Of a stretch of DNA of 64,000 nt, positions 53,092-60,468 are shown one piece after another (position 1 is the stretch's first letter; each line of letters starts with the position of its first letter). This stretch comes from Pelagivirga sediminicola. GTDB lineage: Bacteria; Pseudomonadota; Alphaproteobacteria; Rhodobacterales; Rhodobacteraceae. The translations under genes and the position numbers were made by a program. The stretch is from the NCBI RefSeq assembly GCF_003072125.1, contig NZ_QCYH01000010.1:1-64000 (forward strand), written 5' to 3'. The notes beneath the pieces were generated by a model. It had not been told where the DNA came from. It was given only the letters and a program-made list of their open reading frames with translations, and ran no database searches.

Positions 53092-53822
53092 TGAAGTATG
53101 TGCTGAACGACGGCGCCGGGGCCGGTGCGCGGCTGGGCCTGATCGTGCTGGCGACGGATGAGACGCTGGAATTCGAGGCGCGGCGGATGCTGGCGCGGCG
53201 GGGCGCCGTGCTGTTGCACACGCGCATCCCGGTGGCCACCACGATCACCCCCGAGACGCTGGCGCAGATGGACGCGGCCATGCCCGCCGCCGCCGCGCTG
53301 CTGCCCGCCGGGCTGGACGCGATCGGATATGCCTGCACGTCGGGGGCCACCGTGATCGGGCCAAAGCGCGTGCGCGAGCAGATCCGCAGCATCCATCCCG
53401 CGGCAGAGGTCACCGATCCGATCAGCGCGGCGCGCGCCGCATTGCAGCATTTGGGCGCCCGGCGGATCGGCATGGTCACGCCCTATCTGCCCAGCGTCAC
53501 CGCGCCCATATGCGCGCTGTTGGGCGCAAGCGGTATCGAGATCGCGCATCAGACCAGCTTTGCCGAGCCGGATGATCGCCGCGTCGCGCGGATCGATCCT
53601 GCCTCGACCCGCGCGGCGCTGCTGGAGGCGGCGAAGGCGCCGGGGGTCGATGCGCTTTTTGCCAGTTGCACGAATTTGCAGACCTTCGACATCATTGACG
53701 ACGTCGAGGCGATCACCGGGTTGCCGGTGGTCACGTCCAATCAGGCGCTGCTATGGCACATGCTGAGACTTGCGGGCGAGGGTGCCGGGGGCTGGGGTCC
53801 AGGGCTGCTGTTTCGCGCGTGA
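53091..53822 (+). CDS. Asp/Glu racemase superfamily enzyme (maleate isomerase/arylmalonate decarboxylase-like)
   Basis: A 243-residue protein of the aspartate/glutamate racemase superfamily. The two active-site cysteines lie in YACTSGATVIG (about residue 83) and FASCTNLQTFDII (about 191), and VTDPISAARAAL is a family helix. The pattern fits maleate isomerase or arylmalonate decarboxylase more than murI. It is coupled to anmK by a one-base overlap. A D-amino acid or dicarboxylate substrate is possible. No specific substrate can be chosen. Confidence 0.85.
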   Translation: MKYVLNDGAGAGARLGLIVLATDETLEFEARRMLARRGAVLLHTRIPVATTITPETLAQMDAAMPAAAALLPAGLDAIGYACTSGATVIGPKRVREQIRSIHPAAEVTDPISAARAALQHLGARRIGMVTPYLPSVTAPICALLGASGIEIAHQTSFAEPDDRRVARIDPASTRAALLEAAKAPGVDALFASCTNLQTFDIIDDVEAITGLPVVTSNQALLWHMLRLAGEGAGGWGPGLLFRA

Positions 53823-53889
53823 CGCGGCGCTTTGCCATCAGGGGGCAAAGCCCCATATTGGGACGAATGACAGGGGCGAGGACCACAGG

Positions 53890-55188
53890 ATGACAGACCG
53901 GCAAGAGACCGCGCAGCGCGCGCAGATCACGCGCGCCGAGGCGCAGGGCGTGCGCTATGCCGCCGAGTTGGAGGGCCATGTGCGCTGGCTGGACGGGATC
54001 ACCGGCGCCGCGCTGGGGGTGCTGGCGACGGCATCGGGGATCTACACATATCTGGGGGTGTCGTCCCTGCTGGATGATGACGGCGCGCTCAGCTTTTTCG
54101 CCGCCGCCTCTTATTCGATTGCCGTGTCGGTCGGGATTTTCGTCTTTTGGTCGTATCTGATGCGGCTTTTGCCGTCGGTGCGCACGATGGCGTCGCGCAT
54201 CGGGCTGCTGGTGTCGATGGGTATCGGATCGCTGGCGATCATCGCCATGTCGTCATGGTTGAACGCCGCCGCGTTGGCCGGGTCTGCGGCGGTGGAGCAG
54301 CATCTGGCCAAGACGGTGCAGGAGTATCAGGCGTCGCTGGAGCAGGCCAACCTGATCGCCGTGTCGGCGCAGGGGCTGGAGCGGGACGTCGCCCGCGTGC
54401 GCCAGTCCTTCGAGGATCTGGGCGCGCAGGAGGCCGATGGCGGGCTGTCGGGCCTTGCGGGCCGGGGCGCGGTGTTTCGCGTGCTCAGCCAGAAATCGGA
54501 CGAGCTGCGCGGGCTGGAGGCGCAGATCGCGACGCAGCAGCCGCTGGTCGATGCGGCATTTGCCGAGGGCAACGCGACCCTGTCGCGGATGCGCGCGCTG
54601 ACGGTGGAGCCGGGCCCGGTCGAGCCGCGCTCGGTCCAGTTCTCCGAGGAGGCGGTGCGCCTTGCCGGGCTGATCGCGCAGTTGCGCCAGCTGTCGGTTG
54701 CCCCGCTGGTGTCGCGCGCGGCGCAGGATCTCGCTGCGTCGGTGGTGCTGCCGGAGCTGGACGGGCGCTCTGATGCCGCGCGCGGCGATCAGCAAAGCAC
54801 GATCACGTCGGTGCTGGAGGTGCTGGGCCAGCGCGCCACGACGCTGCGCAGCGCGGCCGAGGCGGTGGTGGCAATGCCGCCGCCGAGCGACACGACCTAT
54901 ACGCCGATCTCGACCGCCGATGCGGTGATCCGCTACGCGGGCAATTTCGCGCCGTCATGGGCGGGGGCGATTGCGATTGACCTGCTGCCTGCCGTGCTGG
55001 TCTTCATCCTGATGGTCACGCAGGCCGCCATAAGGTCCGGCCGCGAGGGCGTGGGCATCGAGCAGACGCTGACCCTGTCCGAGCTGCGCGCGGCGATGAT
55101 GGTGCTGCACGAGATGGACGAGGTCCGCCATCCAGCGGGCGCAGGTGCGGAGGCGCAGGAGCCGCCCAGCTCAGGCCCCGCGGCATGA
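53890..55188 (+). CDS. Uncharacterised four-helix membrane protein with periplasmic coiled coil
   Basis: A 432-residue protein I do not recognise. After a charged N-terminus come three helices (about 38-62, 68-95, 100-125: ITGAALGVLATASGIYTY; SFFAAASYSIAVSVGIFVFW; IGLLVSMGIGSLAIIAMSSW). Residues 130-365 are helical and rich in Gln, Glu and Arg (EQHLAKTVQEYQASLEQANL; QSFEDLG), probably a long periplasmic coiled coil. The fourth helix (AIAIDLLPAVLVFILMVTQA) leads to a cytosolic C-terminus. It is directly coupled to the ClpP-like gene (ATGA at 55185), so the two probably act together. Confidence 0.8.
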   Translation: MTDRQETAQRAQITRAEAQGVRYAAELEGHVRWLDGITGAALGVLATASGIYTYLGVSSLLDDDGALSFFAAASYSIAVSVGIFVFWSYLMRLLPSVRTMASRIGLLVSMGIGSLAIIAMSSWLNAAALAGSAAVEQHLAKTVQEYQASLEQANLIAVSAQGLERDVARVRQSFEDLGAQEADGGLSGLAGRGAVFRVLSQKSDELRGLEAQIATQQPLVDAAFAEGNATLSRMRALTVEPGPVEPRSVQFSEEAVRLAGLIAQLRQLSVAPLVSRAAQDLAASVVLPELDGRSDAARGDQQSTITSVLEVLGQRATTLRSAAEAVVAMPPPSDTTYTPISTADAVIRYAGNFAPSWAGAIAIDLLPAVLVFILMVTQAAIRSGREGVGIEQTLTLSELRAAMMVLHEMDEVRHPAGAGAEAQEPPSSGPAA

Positions 55189-55973
55189 GTGATGCGCCCA
55201 AGGGATGGGACGCGCGCCGCGTGCTCTATGCGGTGCTGGGCCTGCAACTGGTCATGGCGGGGCTGCTGGCGGGCTCGGACGTGCTGGGGGCGCTGCCGCG
55301 TCTGGTCTGGCCCTCGAAACTGCCGGGGATGGAGGCGCCCGTCGCGCCGGGCGATCAGACCCGCCGTTACGCGCCGCGCGACACGCCGCTGCCACCCCGT
55401 GCGCCGGGCGCGCCCGAGCGGCCCTATCGCAACAGTGGCGACATGCCCGCGCGGCTGGAGTTTCTGCGGACGGGCGACACCCTGCACCTGACGGGCGAGA
55501 TTGCGCCGGGTGATGACGTGCGCTTTGCCAAGCAGCTGGAGGCCGAGGAGGGCCTTGCGCGGGCGGCGATCAACAGCCCCGGCGGATCCGTGCGCGACGC
55601 GCTGACGATCGGGCGCGCGCTGCGCGAGGCGGGATTGCAGACGCAGATCGAGGCGGGGGATATCTGCTTTTCCGCCTGTCCGTATATTCTGGCGGCGGGC
55701 GTGACGCGCCGCGTGGGCGAAGGGGCGCAGGTGGGGGTGCATCAGCATTACTTTGGCAAGAACACCGTGCTGCCCGCGTTTCTGGCGGTGTCCGACATTC
55801 AGCGCGGTCAGGGCGAGGTGATGGAATATCTGGACGATATGGGCGTCGATCTGCGGCTGATGCGGCCGGCCCTCGCAACGCCGCCCGAGGAAATCTACGT
55901 ATTGCTGGAAGAAGAAATGCGCGAGTGGGGTCTTGTCACCGAAGAGCCCGGCAGCGAGGGCGGGGACGGCTGA
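55185..55973 (+). CDS. Membrane-anchored ClpP-like serine protease
   Basis: A 262-residue protein with one N-terminal helix (VLYAVLGLQLVMAGLLAG, about 13-30), a Pro/Arg-rich linker and a ClpP/crotonase-fold domain. INSPGGSVRDALTIGRAL is the substrate groove strand; S163 in CFSACPYILAAG is the likely nucleophile and H186 in VGVHQHYF the base. The third residue of the triad is not obvious. Orientation suggests the catalytic domain is in the periplasm. It is translationally coupled to the four-helix membrane gene. Repeat copy 5 follows. Confidence 0.82.
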   Translation: MSDAPKGWDARRVLYAVLGLQLVMAGLLAGSDVLGALPRLVWPSKLPGMEAPVAPGDQTRRYAPRDTPLPPRAPGAPERPYRNSGDMPARLEFLRTGDTLHLTGEIAPGDDVRFAKQLEAEEGLARAAINSPGGSVRDALTIGRALREAGLQTQIEAGDICFSACPYILAAGVTRRVGEGAQVGVHQHYFGKNTVLPAFLAVSDIQRGQGEVMEYLDDMGVDLRLMRPALATPPEEIYVLLEEEMREWGLVTEEPGSEGGDG

Positions 55974-55983
55974 ACGCGCCGGA

Positions 55984-56017
55984 GCCTCCGGCGGGAGTAT
56001 TTCGCGCCAGGATGAAG
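55984..56017 (+). repeat. Gene-end repeat, copy 5 (variant)
   Basis: Reads GCCTCCGGCGGGAG then TATTTCGCGCCAGGATGAAG, a slightly diverged core. CGCCGGAG and CTCCGGCG nearby can pair as a hairpin. It lies between the ClpP-like gene and the convergent CoxE gene. Confidence 0.8.
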
Positions 56018-56031
56018 GCGCGCGCCGCGCG

Positions 56032-57216
56032 TCAGCGGGTCAGGCTGCGCATGCCGCGATCGAGGCCGTCCAGCGTCATCGGAACCATGCGGCCCTCGAA
56101 TATCTGGTGGATCATCTGGGTGGACTGGGTGTAGGGCCACTGCGCTTCGGGCACCGGGTTGATCCACAGGTTCGACGGCCATTTGGCGCGGGCGCGCTGC
56201 AGCCATGTCTGGCCCGGCTCCTCGTTCCAGTGCTCGTTCGCGCCGCCGACATAGGCGATCTCGTAGGGGGACATGGCCGCGTCGCCCACGAAGATGCAGC
56301 GATAATCGGGCCCGTATGTGTTCAGGATGTCCCAGGTCGGGGTCTTTTCGCTCCACCGGCGGCGGTTGTCGCGCCAGACGCCCTCGTAAAGGCAATTGTG
56401 GAAATAGAAGTGCTCAAGATGGCTGAATTCGGCCCGGGCCGCCGAGAAAAGCTCTTCCACCAGCTTGATATGCGGGTCCATCGAGCCGCCGACATCCAGA
56501 AACAGCAGCACCTTGGCGGCATTGCGCCGCTCGGCCTGCGTCTGGACGTCAAGATAGCCCTTTTGCGCGGTGGCGCGGATCGTGCCGGGCAGGTCCAGTT
56601 CCTCTGCGGCGCCGTCGCGCGCCCATTGGCGCAGGCGGCGCAGCGCCATCTTGATGTTGCGCGTGCCCAGCTCGACATCGCCGGCCAGATTTGCGAAATC
56701 GCGGCGATCCCAGACCTTGACCGCGCGGCGGTGGCGCGATTCGTGCTGACCGATGCGGATGCCTTCGGGATTGTAGCCATAGGCGCCGAAGGGCGAGGTG
56801 CCGGCCGTGCCGATCCATTTGTTGCCGCCCTGGTGGCGCCCCTTTTGCTCCTCAAGGCGCTTTTTCAGCGTCTCCATCAGCTTGTCGAAGCCGCCGAGCG
56901 CCGCGATCTCGGCCCGCTCTTCGGCGCTCAGATGCTTTTCGGCCATCTTGCGCAGCCAGTCTTCGGGCAACTCGACCGCGTTCATCACGTCGGCGTGCGT
57001 GATCGCATCGAGCCCGTCGAAGGCGGCGGCAAAGGCGCGGTCGAACCGGTCGATCAGCCGCTCGTCCTTCACCATCGCGGCGCGGGCGAGGAAATAGAAG
57101 CCTTCGGTGTCATAGGTGACAAGGTTCGCGCCGACCGCTTCGAGAAATGTCAGGTATTCGCGCAGGGAGACGGGCAGGCCCGCGTCGCGCAGATGCTGAA
57201 AGAAGGGCAGGAACAT
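56032..57216 (-). CDS. VWA domain protein, CoxE-like
   Basis: A 394-residue protein with a C-terminal von Willebrand factor A domain. The N-terminal half is helical (FFQHLRDAGLPVSLREYLTF onward). The MIDAS motif is DVGGSMD near residue 240, followed by YFHNCLYEGVWRDNRRR and IFVGDAAMSPYEI. CoxE-type proteins work with MoxR AAA ATPases to insert metals or mature enzymes. A MoxR gene is at 58953, on the same strand, two genes upstream. No CO-dehydrogenase genes are present, so the target is unknown. Confidence 0.9.
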   Translation of the reverse strand: MFLPFFQHLRDAGLPVSLREYLTFLEAVGANLVTYDTEGFYFLARAAMVKDERLIDRFDRAFAAAFDGLDAITHADVMNAVELPEDWLRKMAEKHLSAEERAEIAALGGFDKLMETLKKRLEEQKGRHQGGNKWIGTAGTSPFGAYGYNPEGIRIGQHESRHRRAVKVWDRRDFANLAGDVELGTRNIKMALRRLRQWARDGAAEELDLPGTIRATAQKGYLDVQTQAERRNAAKVLLFLDVGGSMDPHIKLVEELFSAARAEFSHLEHFYFHNCLYEGVWRDNRRRWSEKTPTWDILNTYGPDYRCIFVGDAAMSPYEIAYVGGANEHWNEEPGQTWLQRARAKWPSNLWINPVPEAQWPYTQSTQMIHQIFEGRMVPMTLDGLDRGMRSLTR

Positions 57217-57223
57217 CGCGCCG

Positions 57224-57391
57224 TCAGAGCGCCGCGCGCGTTATGAAGATCGTGACAAACAGCCCGACCAGCGCGAGGATCAACGCAAAGACGGCGGCAT
57301 ATTGTGCGATGTCGGCGGCGCTGCCCTTGCGGCGGCGTGCGACGAGCGCGCCGGTCAGGGCGCCGATCACGGCCGCGATGATGATGATCAT
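57224..57391 (-). CDS. Small membrane protein (55 residues)
   Basis: A 55-residue protein with two hydrophobic segments: MIIIIAAVIGALTGALVARR then a positive RRRKG turn, and AQYAAVFALILALVGLFVTI near the C-terminus. It starts three bases after the DUF2927 gene and stops seven bases before coxE, fitting the operon. Codon use is like that of its neighbours. Function is unknown; it could be a small partner in a membrane complex. Confidence 0.65.
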   Translation of the reverse strand: MIIIIAAVIGALTGALVARRRKGSAADIAQYAAVFALILALVGLFVTIFITRAAL

Positions 57392-57394
57392 AGA

Positions 57395-58759
57395 CTACCC
57401 GTTTCTTCCCTTGAGCGGGCTGAGCGCCGAAACCTCGCGCAGTTTTGCGCGCACGGCCCAATCCGCGCCGTATCCGTATCGCGCCCAGCCGAGGCTGTCC
57501 ATACGCACGGTGCGCGCTTCGGCGACGCGGCCCGACAGCTCCAGCGCCTCGGCGCGCATCATCAGAAGCTGCGCCAGAAGGGCGGCGTTCTCGTGCCGCT
57601 CGGCGACGGGGATCTGCGGGTCAAGCAGGGCCAGCGCCTCGGCGCCGCGCCCCTGGTTGATGGCATAGGCGGCCAGCTGCGCGCTGGAATGGGCGCGGTG
57701 CAGCACGGTCGCGGCGCTGCGCCGGTAATAGGCATCGGCGGCGGCGAAATGGGTCTGCGCCAGCGCGGGATCGGTGCTTTGCACGATGCGCCCCATGGCA
57801 TAGTGGCTGAACGCGCGCCGGTGGTCGGTCCAGCCGATCGTCTTGGCGATCGACAGCGCCTTTTCGGCCGCAAGGCGCCGCTGCGCGTTGCCTGTACCCG
57901 GCCCGAGCGCGCTCTGGATCGCGCGGATCCAGGCGCGGGGCGTGTCCGGGACGGGCTGCGGCGCGATCCGCTCGCCCGCGGGGTTGAGGCGCGCAATCAG
58001 CGTCGGCAGACGGGCGGCAACGGCGCGGCGCGACATGCCTGAGTGCAATTCGGGGGCGTAGTAGGCGCGCAGGATCAGCATGTCAAAACCGGTCAACACG
58101 GTATGCACGTTGTCGTCGTTGAAGACCGAATCGGGCAGGCGATAGAGATCGTTGAGCGGGCCGAGCGCCTGGGCCAGTTCCTCGTGCAGGCAGTCGCGCA
58201 CCTCTTGCGGGCTGGTGTCGTTGGGGATGAAGACGGCGGCCTTCCTGCGTGTCTGCAGCCCGCTCCATGCGGTGAGGCGGCTGCGCTTGGCACTGCGATA
58301 TTCGCTGAGCCGCGAGATGTTGGGGACCACGAAGCAGGCGGCCTGCGGTAGCTCGCGGCGGATATCGGCGCGGCTGACGGTCTCGATGGTGATGTTGGCG
58401 GGCCCGCTCACCTGCCGGATATCGATGCCGGCCTCGCTGCGCAGGCGATGCAGGAGGCGGCTGAGGTCGGATTGCAGCGTGGGCGGCGGCGCGCCCGTGA
58501 CCTGAACGGTGATCGGCGTCTCGAACCGGGTCAGGACTGGCAGCTCGCGGCCCGATTCCAGTTTCATCGACAGGTCCATGAAATCGCGGACGATCTCGGC
58601 ATTGGCGCGCTGCGGCGCGGTGGGCCGGGGGACCGGGAATGTGCGGGCAGCGGGCATCGTGCCCAGTTCCGGCATCGCCGCGCGCGAGGTCACGTCGCCC
58701 GGCGATCCGGGCATGCAGGCGCCCAGCATCAGGCAGATGGGCAGGATCAATCGGCGCAT
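57395..58759 (-). CDS. DUF2927 lipoprotein, second copy
   Basis: A 454-residue lipoprotein. The signal peptide ends at the lipobox LGAC near residue 15. The DUF2927 domain has CLHEELAQALGPLND at 190-204 (H192), SVFNDDN and LTGFDMLILRAYYAP. These match the copy at 33142-34107 position by position (HEELAQ, LG, ND, FNDD, LT-x2-D, Y-x-P-x-L and GMS). A C-terminal helical region (about 280-454) of TPR-like repeats (HRRAFSHYAMGRIVQSTDPA; LAQTHFAAADAYYRRSAATV) is missing from the first copy. It is upstream of the 55-residue gene and coxE. ATG 58759 starts the signal peptide. Confidence 0.82.
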   Translation of the reverse strand: MRRLILPICLMLGACMPGSPGDVTSRAAMPELGTMPAARTFPVPRPTAPQRANAEIVRDFMDLSMKLESGRELPVLTRFETPITVQVTGAPPPTLQSDLSRLLHRLRSEAGIDIRQVSGPANITIETVSRADIRRELPQAACFVVPNISRLSEYRSAKRSRLTAWSGLQTRRKAAVFIPNDTSPQEVRDCLHEELAQALGPLNDLYRLPDSVFNDDNVHTVLTGFDMLILRAYYAPELHSGMSRRAVAARLPTLIARLNPAGERIAPQPVPDTPRAWIRAIQSALGPGTGNAQRRLAAEKALSIAKTIGWTDHRRAFSHYAMGRIVQSTDPALAQTHFAAADAYYRRSAATVLHRAHSSAQLAAYAINQGRGAEALALLDPQIPVAERHENAALLAQLLMMRAEALELSGRVAEARTVRMDSLGWARYGYGADWAVRAKLREVSALSPLKGRNG

Positions 58760-58952
58760 GGGGCCCCCGAGGATCGGAACGGACATGACGGGCCGCCAGC
58801 GCAAGGGGCGAGCTGTCTATAATCCGTGCCACGGGCGGCAGGGTCAGAGGAAGGATTGCGCCTCATATAGGTCCGTGTAAGGAGCATTTGGGGCCAAACC
58901 GGGGCATTTTTTCAGATCCTTTCCCTCCTGCGGGCGTCTGGCGTGATGGCGT

Positions 58953-59792
58953 TCATCGCCCGCGCCGCGCCATGAAGGCCAGCCGCTCGAACAGATGCAC
59001 GTCCTGCTCGTTCTTCAGCAAGGCGCCGTGCAGCCGGGGCAGGGCGTTCGCGCCGTCCTGTTTCAGATCCTCCGCCGTCAGATCCTCGGCCAGAAGTAGC
59101 TTGAGCCAGTCCAGCACTTCGGATGTGGAGGGCTTTTTCTTCAGGCCCTGTTGATCGCGGATCTCATAGAACTGCGTCAGCGCGGTGGTCAGCAGCGCAT
59201 CCTTGATGCCGGGATGGTGCACCTCGACGATGCGGCGCATCGTGTCCATGTCGGGAAAGCGGATATAGTGAAAAAAGCAGCGCCGCAGGAACGCGTCGGG
59301 CAGCTCTTTTTCGTTGTTGGAGGTGATGATGACGATGGGGCGATGCACCGCGCGGATCGTCTCGCCCGTCTCGTAGACGTGGAATTCCATGCGGTCCAGC
59401 TCTTGCAGCAGGTCGTTGGGAAACTCGATGTCGGCCTTGTCGATCTCGTCGATCAGAAGAACAACGCGCTTGTCCGCCGTGAAGGCCTGCCACAGCTTGC
59501 CGGGGCGGATGTAGTTGGCGATGTCATGCACGCGCGCATCGCCCAGCTGGCTGTCGCGCAGGCGGCTGACGGCGTCGTATTCATACAGCCCCTGCTGCGC
59601 GCGGGTGGTGGATTTCACGCTCCATTCGATCATCGGCACGCCAAGCGCGGCGGCCACCTGGCGCGCCAGTTCGGTCTTGCCCGTGCCGGGCTCGCCCTTG
59701 ACCAGAAGAGGGCGCTCCAGCGCGACAGCCGCATTTACCGCGACAGTCAGATCGCGCGGCGCGACATAACTGTCGGTGCCTTCGAATTTCAT
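58953..59792 (-). CDS. MoxR family AAA+ ATPase
   Basis: A 279-residue AAA+ ATPase of the MoxR type. Walker A KGEPGTGKTELARQV is near residues 32-46, Walker B VVLLIDEIDKAD near 112, and the sensor LPDAFLRRCFFHYIRFP follows. MoxR ATPases act with VWA partners such as the CoxE protein two genes downstream. ATG 59792 (MKFEGTDSYVAPRDL) is the family start; the longer frame to 59846 is unlikely. It diverges from dksA. Confidence 0.94.
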   Translation of the reverse strand: MKFEGTDSYVAPRDLTVAVNAAVALERPLLVKGEPGTGKTELARQVAAALGVPMIEWSVKSTTRAQQGLYEYDAVSRLRDSQLGDARVHDIANYIRPGKLWQAFTADKRVVLLIDEIDKADIEFPNDLLQELDRMEFHVYETGETIRAVHRPIVIITSNNEKELPDAFLRRCFFHYIRFPDMDTMRRIVEVHHPGIKDALLTTALTQFYEIRDQQGLKKKPSTSEVLDWLKLLLAEDLTAEDLKQDGANALPRLHGALLKNEQDVHLFERLAFMARRGR

Positions 59793-59922
59793 AGGGGTTT
59801 CAGTCCTTTTTACGGCAAACTTGATCCATGTTAAAGCGCGGGACACAACACATCAATGGACTGTATTTGTGTAGTGACATTGCCGCAGGCTTGCAGTAAA
59901 CGCAGCCCGAGAGGGGAGCCAG

Positions 59923-60396
59923 ATGACACAGCATCCTGACGCCTTGGACCTTGATAAAAAAGAGGATCAACGCTTGAAAGCCGAAGTTTTCCTGCCCGAC
60001 GATTACCAGCCCGTCGAAGATGAACCCTTCATGAATGAACGCCAGCAGGAGTATTTCCGCCGCAAGTTGATGGACTGGCGCGAAGATCTGCTGGCCGGAA
60101 GCCGCGACACGATCGAGTCGCTTCAGGACGGCACCCGCGCCATTCCCGACGTCGCCGACCGCGCCAGCGAGGAAACCGACCGCGCGCTGGAGCTGCGCAC
60201 GCGCGATCGCCAGCGCAAGCTGGTCGCCAAGATCGATCAGGCGCTGCGCCGCCTCAAGGAGGGCGAGTTCGGCTATTGCCAGATGACCGGCGACCCGATC
60301 AGCCTGAAACGGCTGGATGCGCGGCCCATCGCCACCATGACGCTGGAGGCGCAGGAGCGTCACGAGCGCCGCGAGAAGGTGCACCGCGACGATTGA
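59923..60396 (+). CDS. dksA: RNA polymerase-binding transcription factor DksA (single-cysteine type)
   Basis: Works with ppGpp to adjust transcription at the polymerase secondary channel; 157 residues. It has the coiled-coil region with the acidic tip (SRDTIESLQDGTRAIPDVAD) and the family C-terminus YCQMTGDPISLKRLDARPIA. Only one of the four zinc-finger cysteines of E. coli DksA remains; the others read Thr, Thr and Ala. The same pattern is known for functional Rhodobacter DksA, so zinc is not needed. SD GAGGGGAG is just upstream; a terminator follows. Confidence 0.95.
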   Translation: MTQHPDALDLDKKEDQRLKAEVFLPDDYQPVEDEPFMNERQQEYFRRKLMDWREDLLAGSRDTIESLQDGTRAIPDVADRASEETDRALELRTRDRQRKLVAKIDQALRRLKEGEFGYCQMTGDPISLKRLDARPIATMTLEAQERHERREKVHRDD

Positions 60397-60422
60397 TCGC
60401 GCGCCGATATTTTGATTTTCGC

Positions 60423-60450
60423 ACGCCGGGGCTTTCGCTCCGGCGTTTTT
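60423..60450 (+). terminator. Rho-independent terminator of dksA
   Basis: Stem ACGCCGG/CCGGCGT (7 bp) with a ten-base loop, followed by TTTTT. It is 26 bases after the dksA stop and ends just before the next gene's start. Confidence 0.88.
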
Positions 60451-60468
60451 CGTAGGATCACCGCGGAT

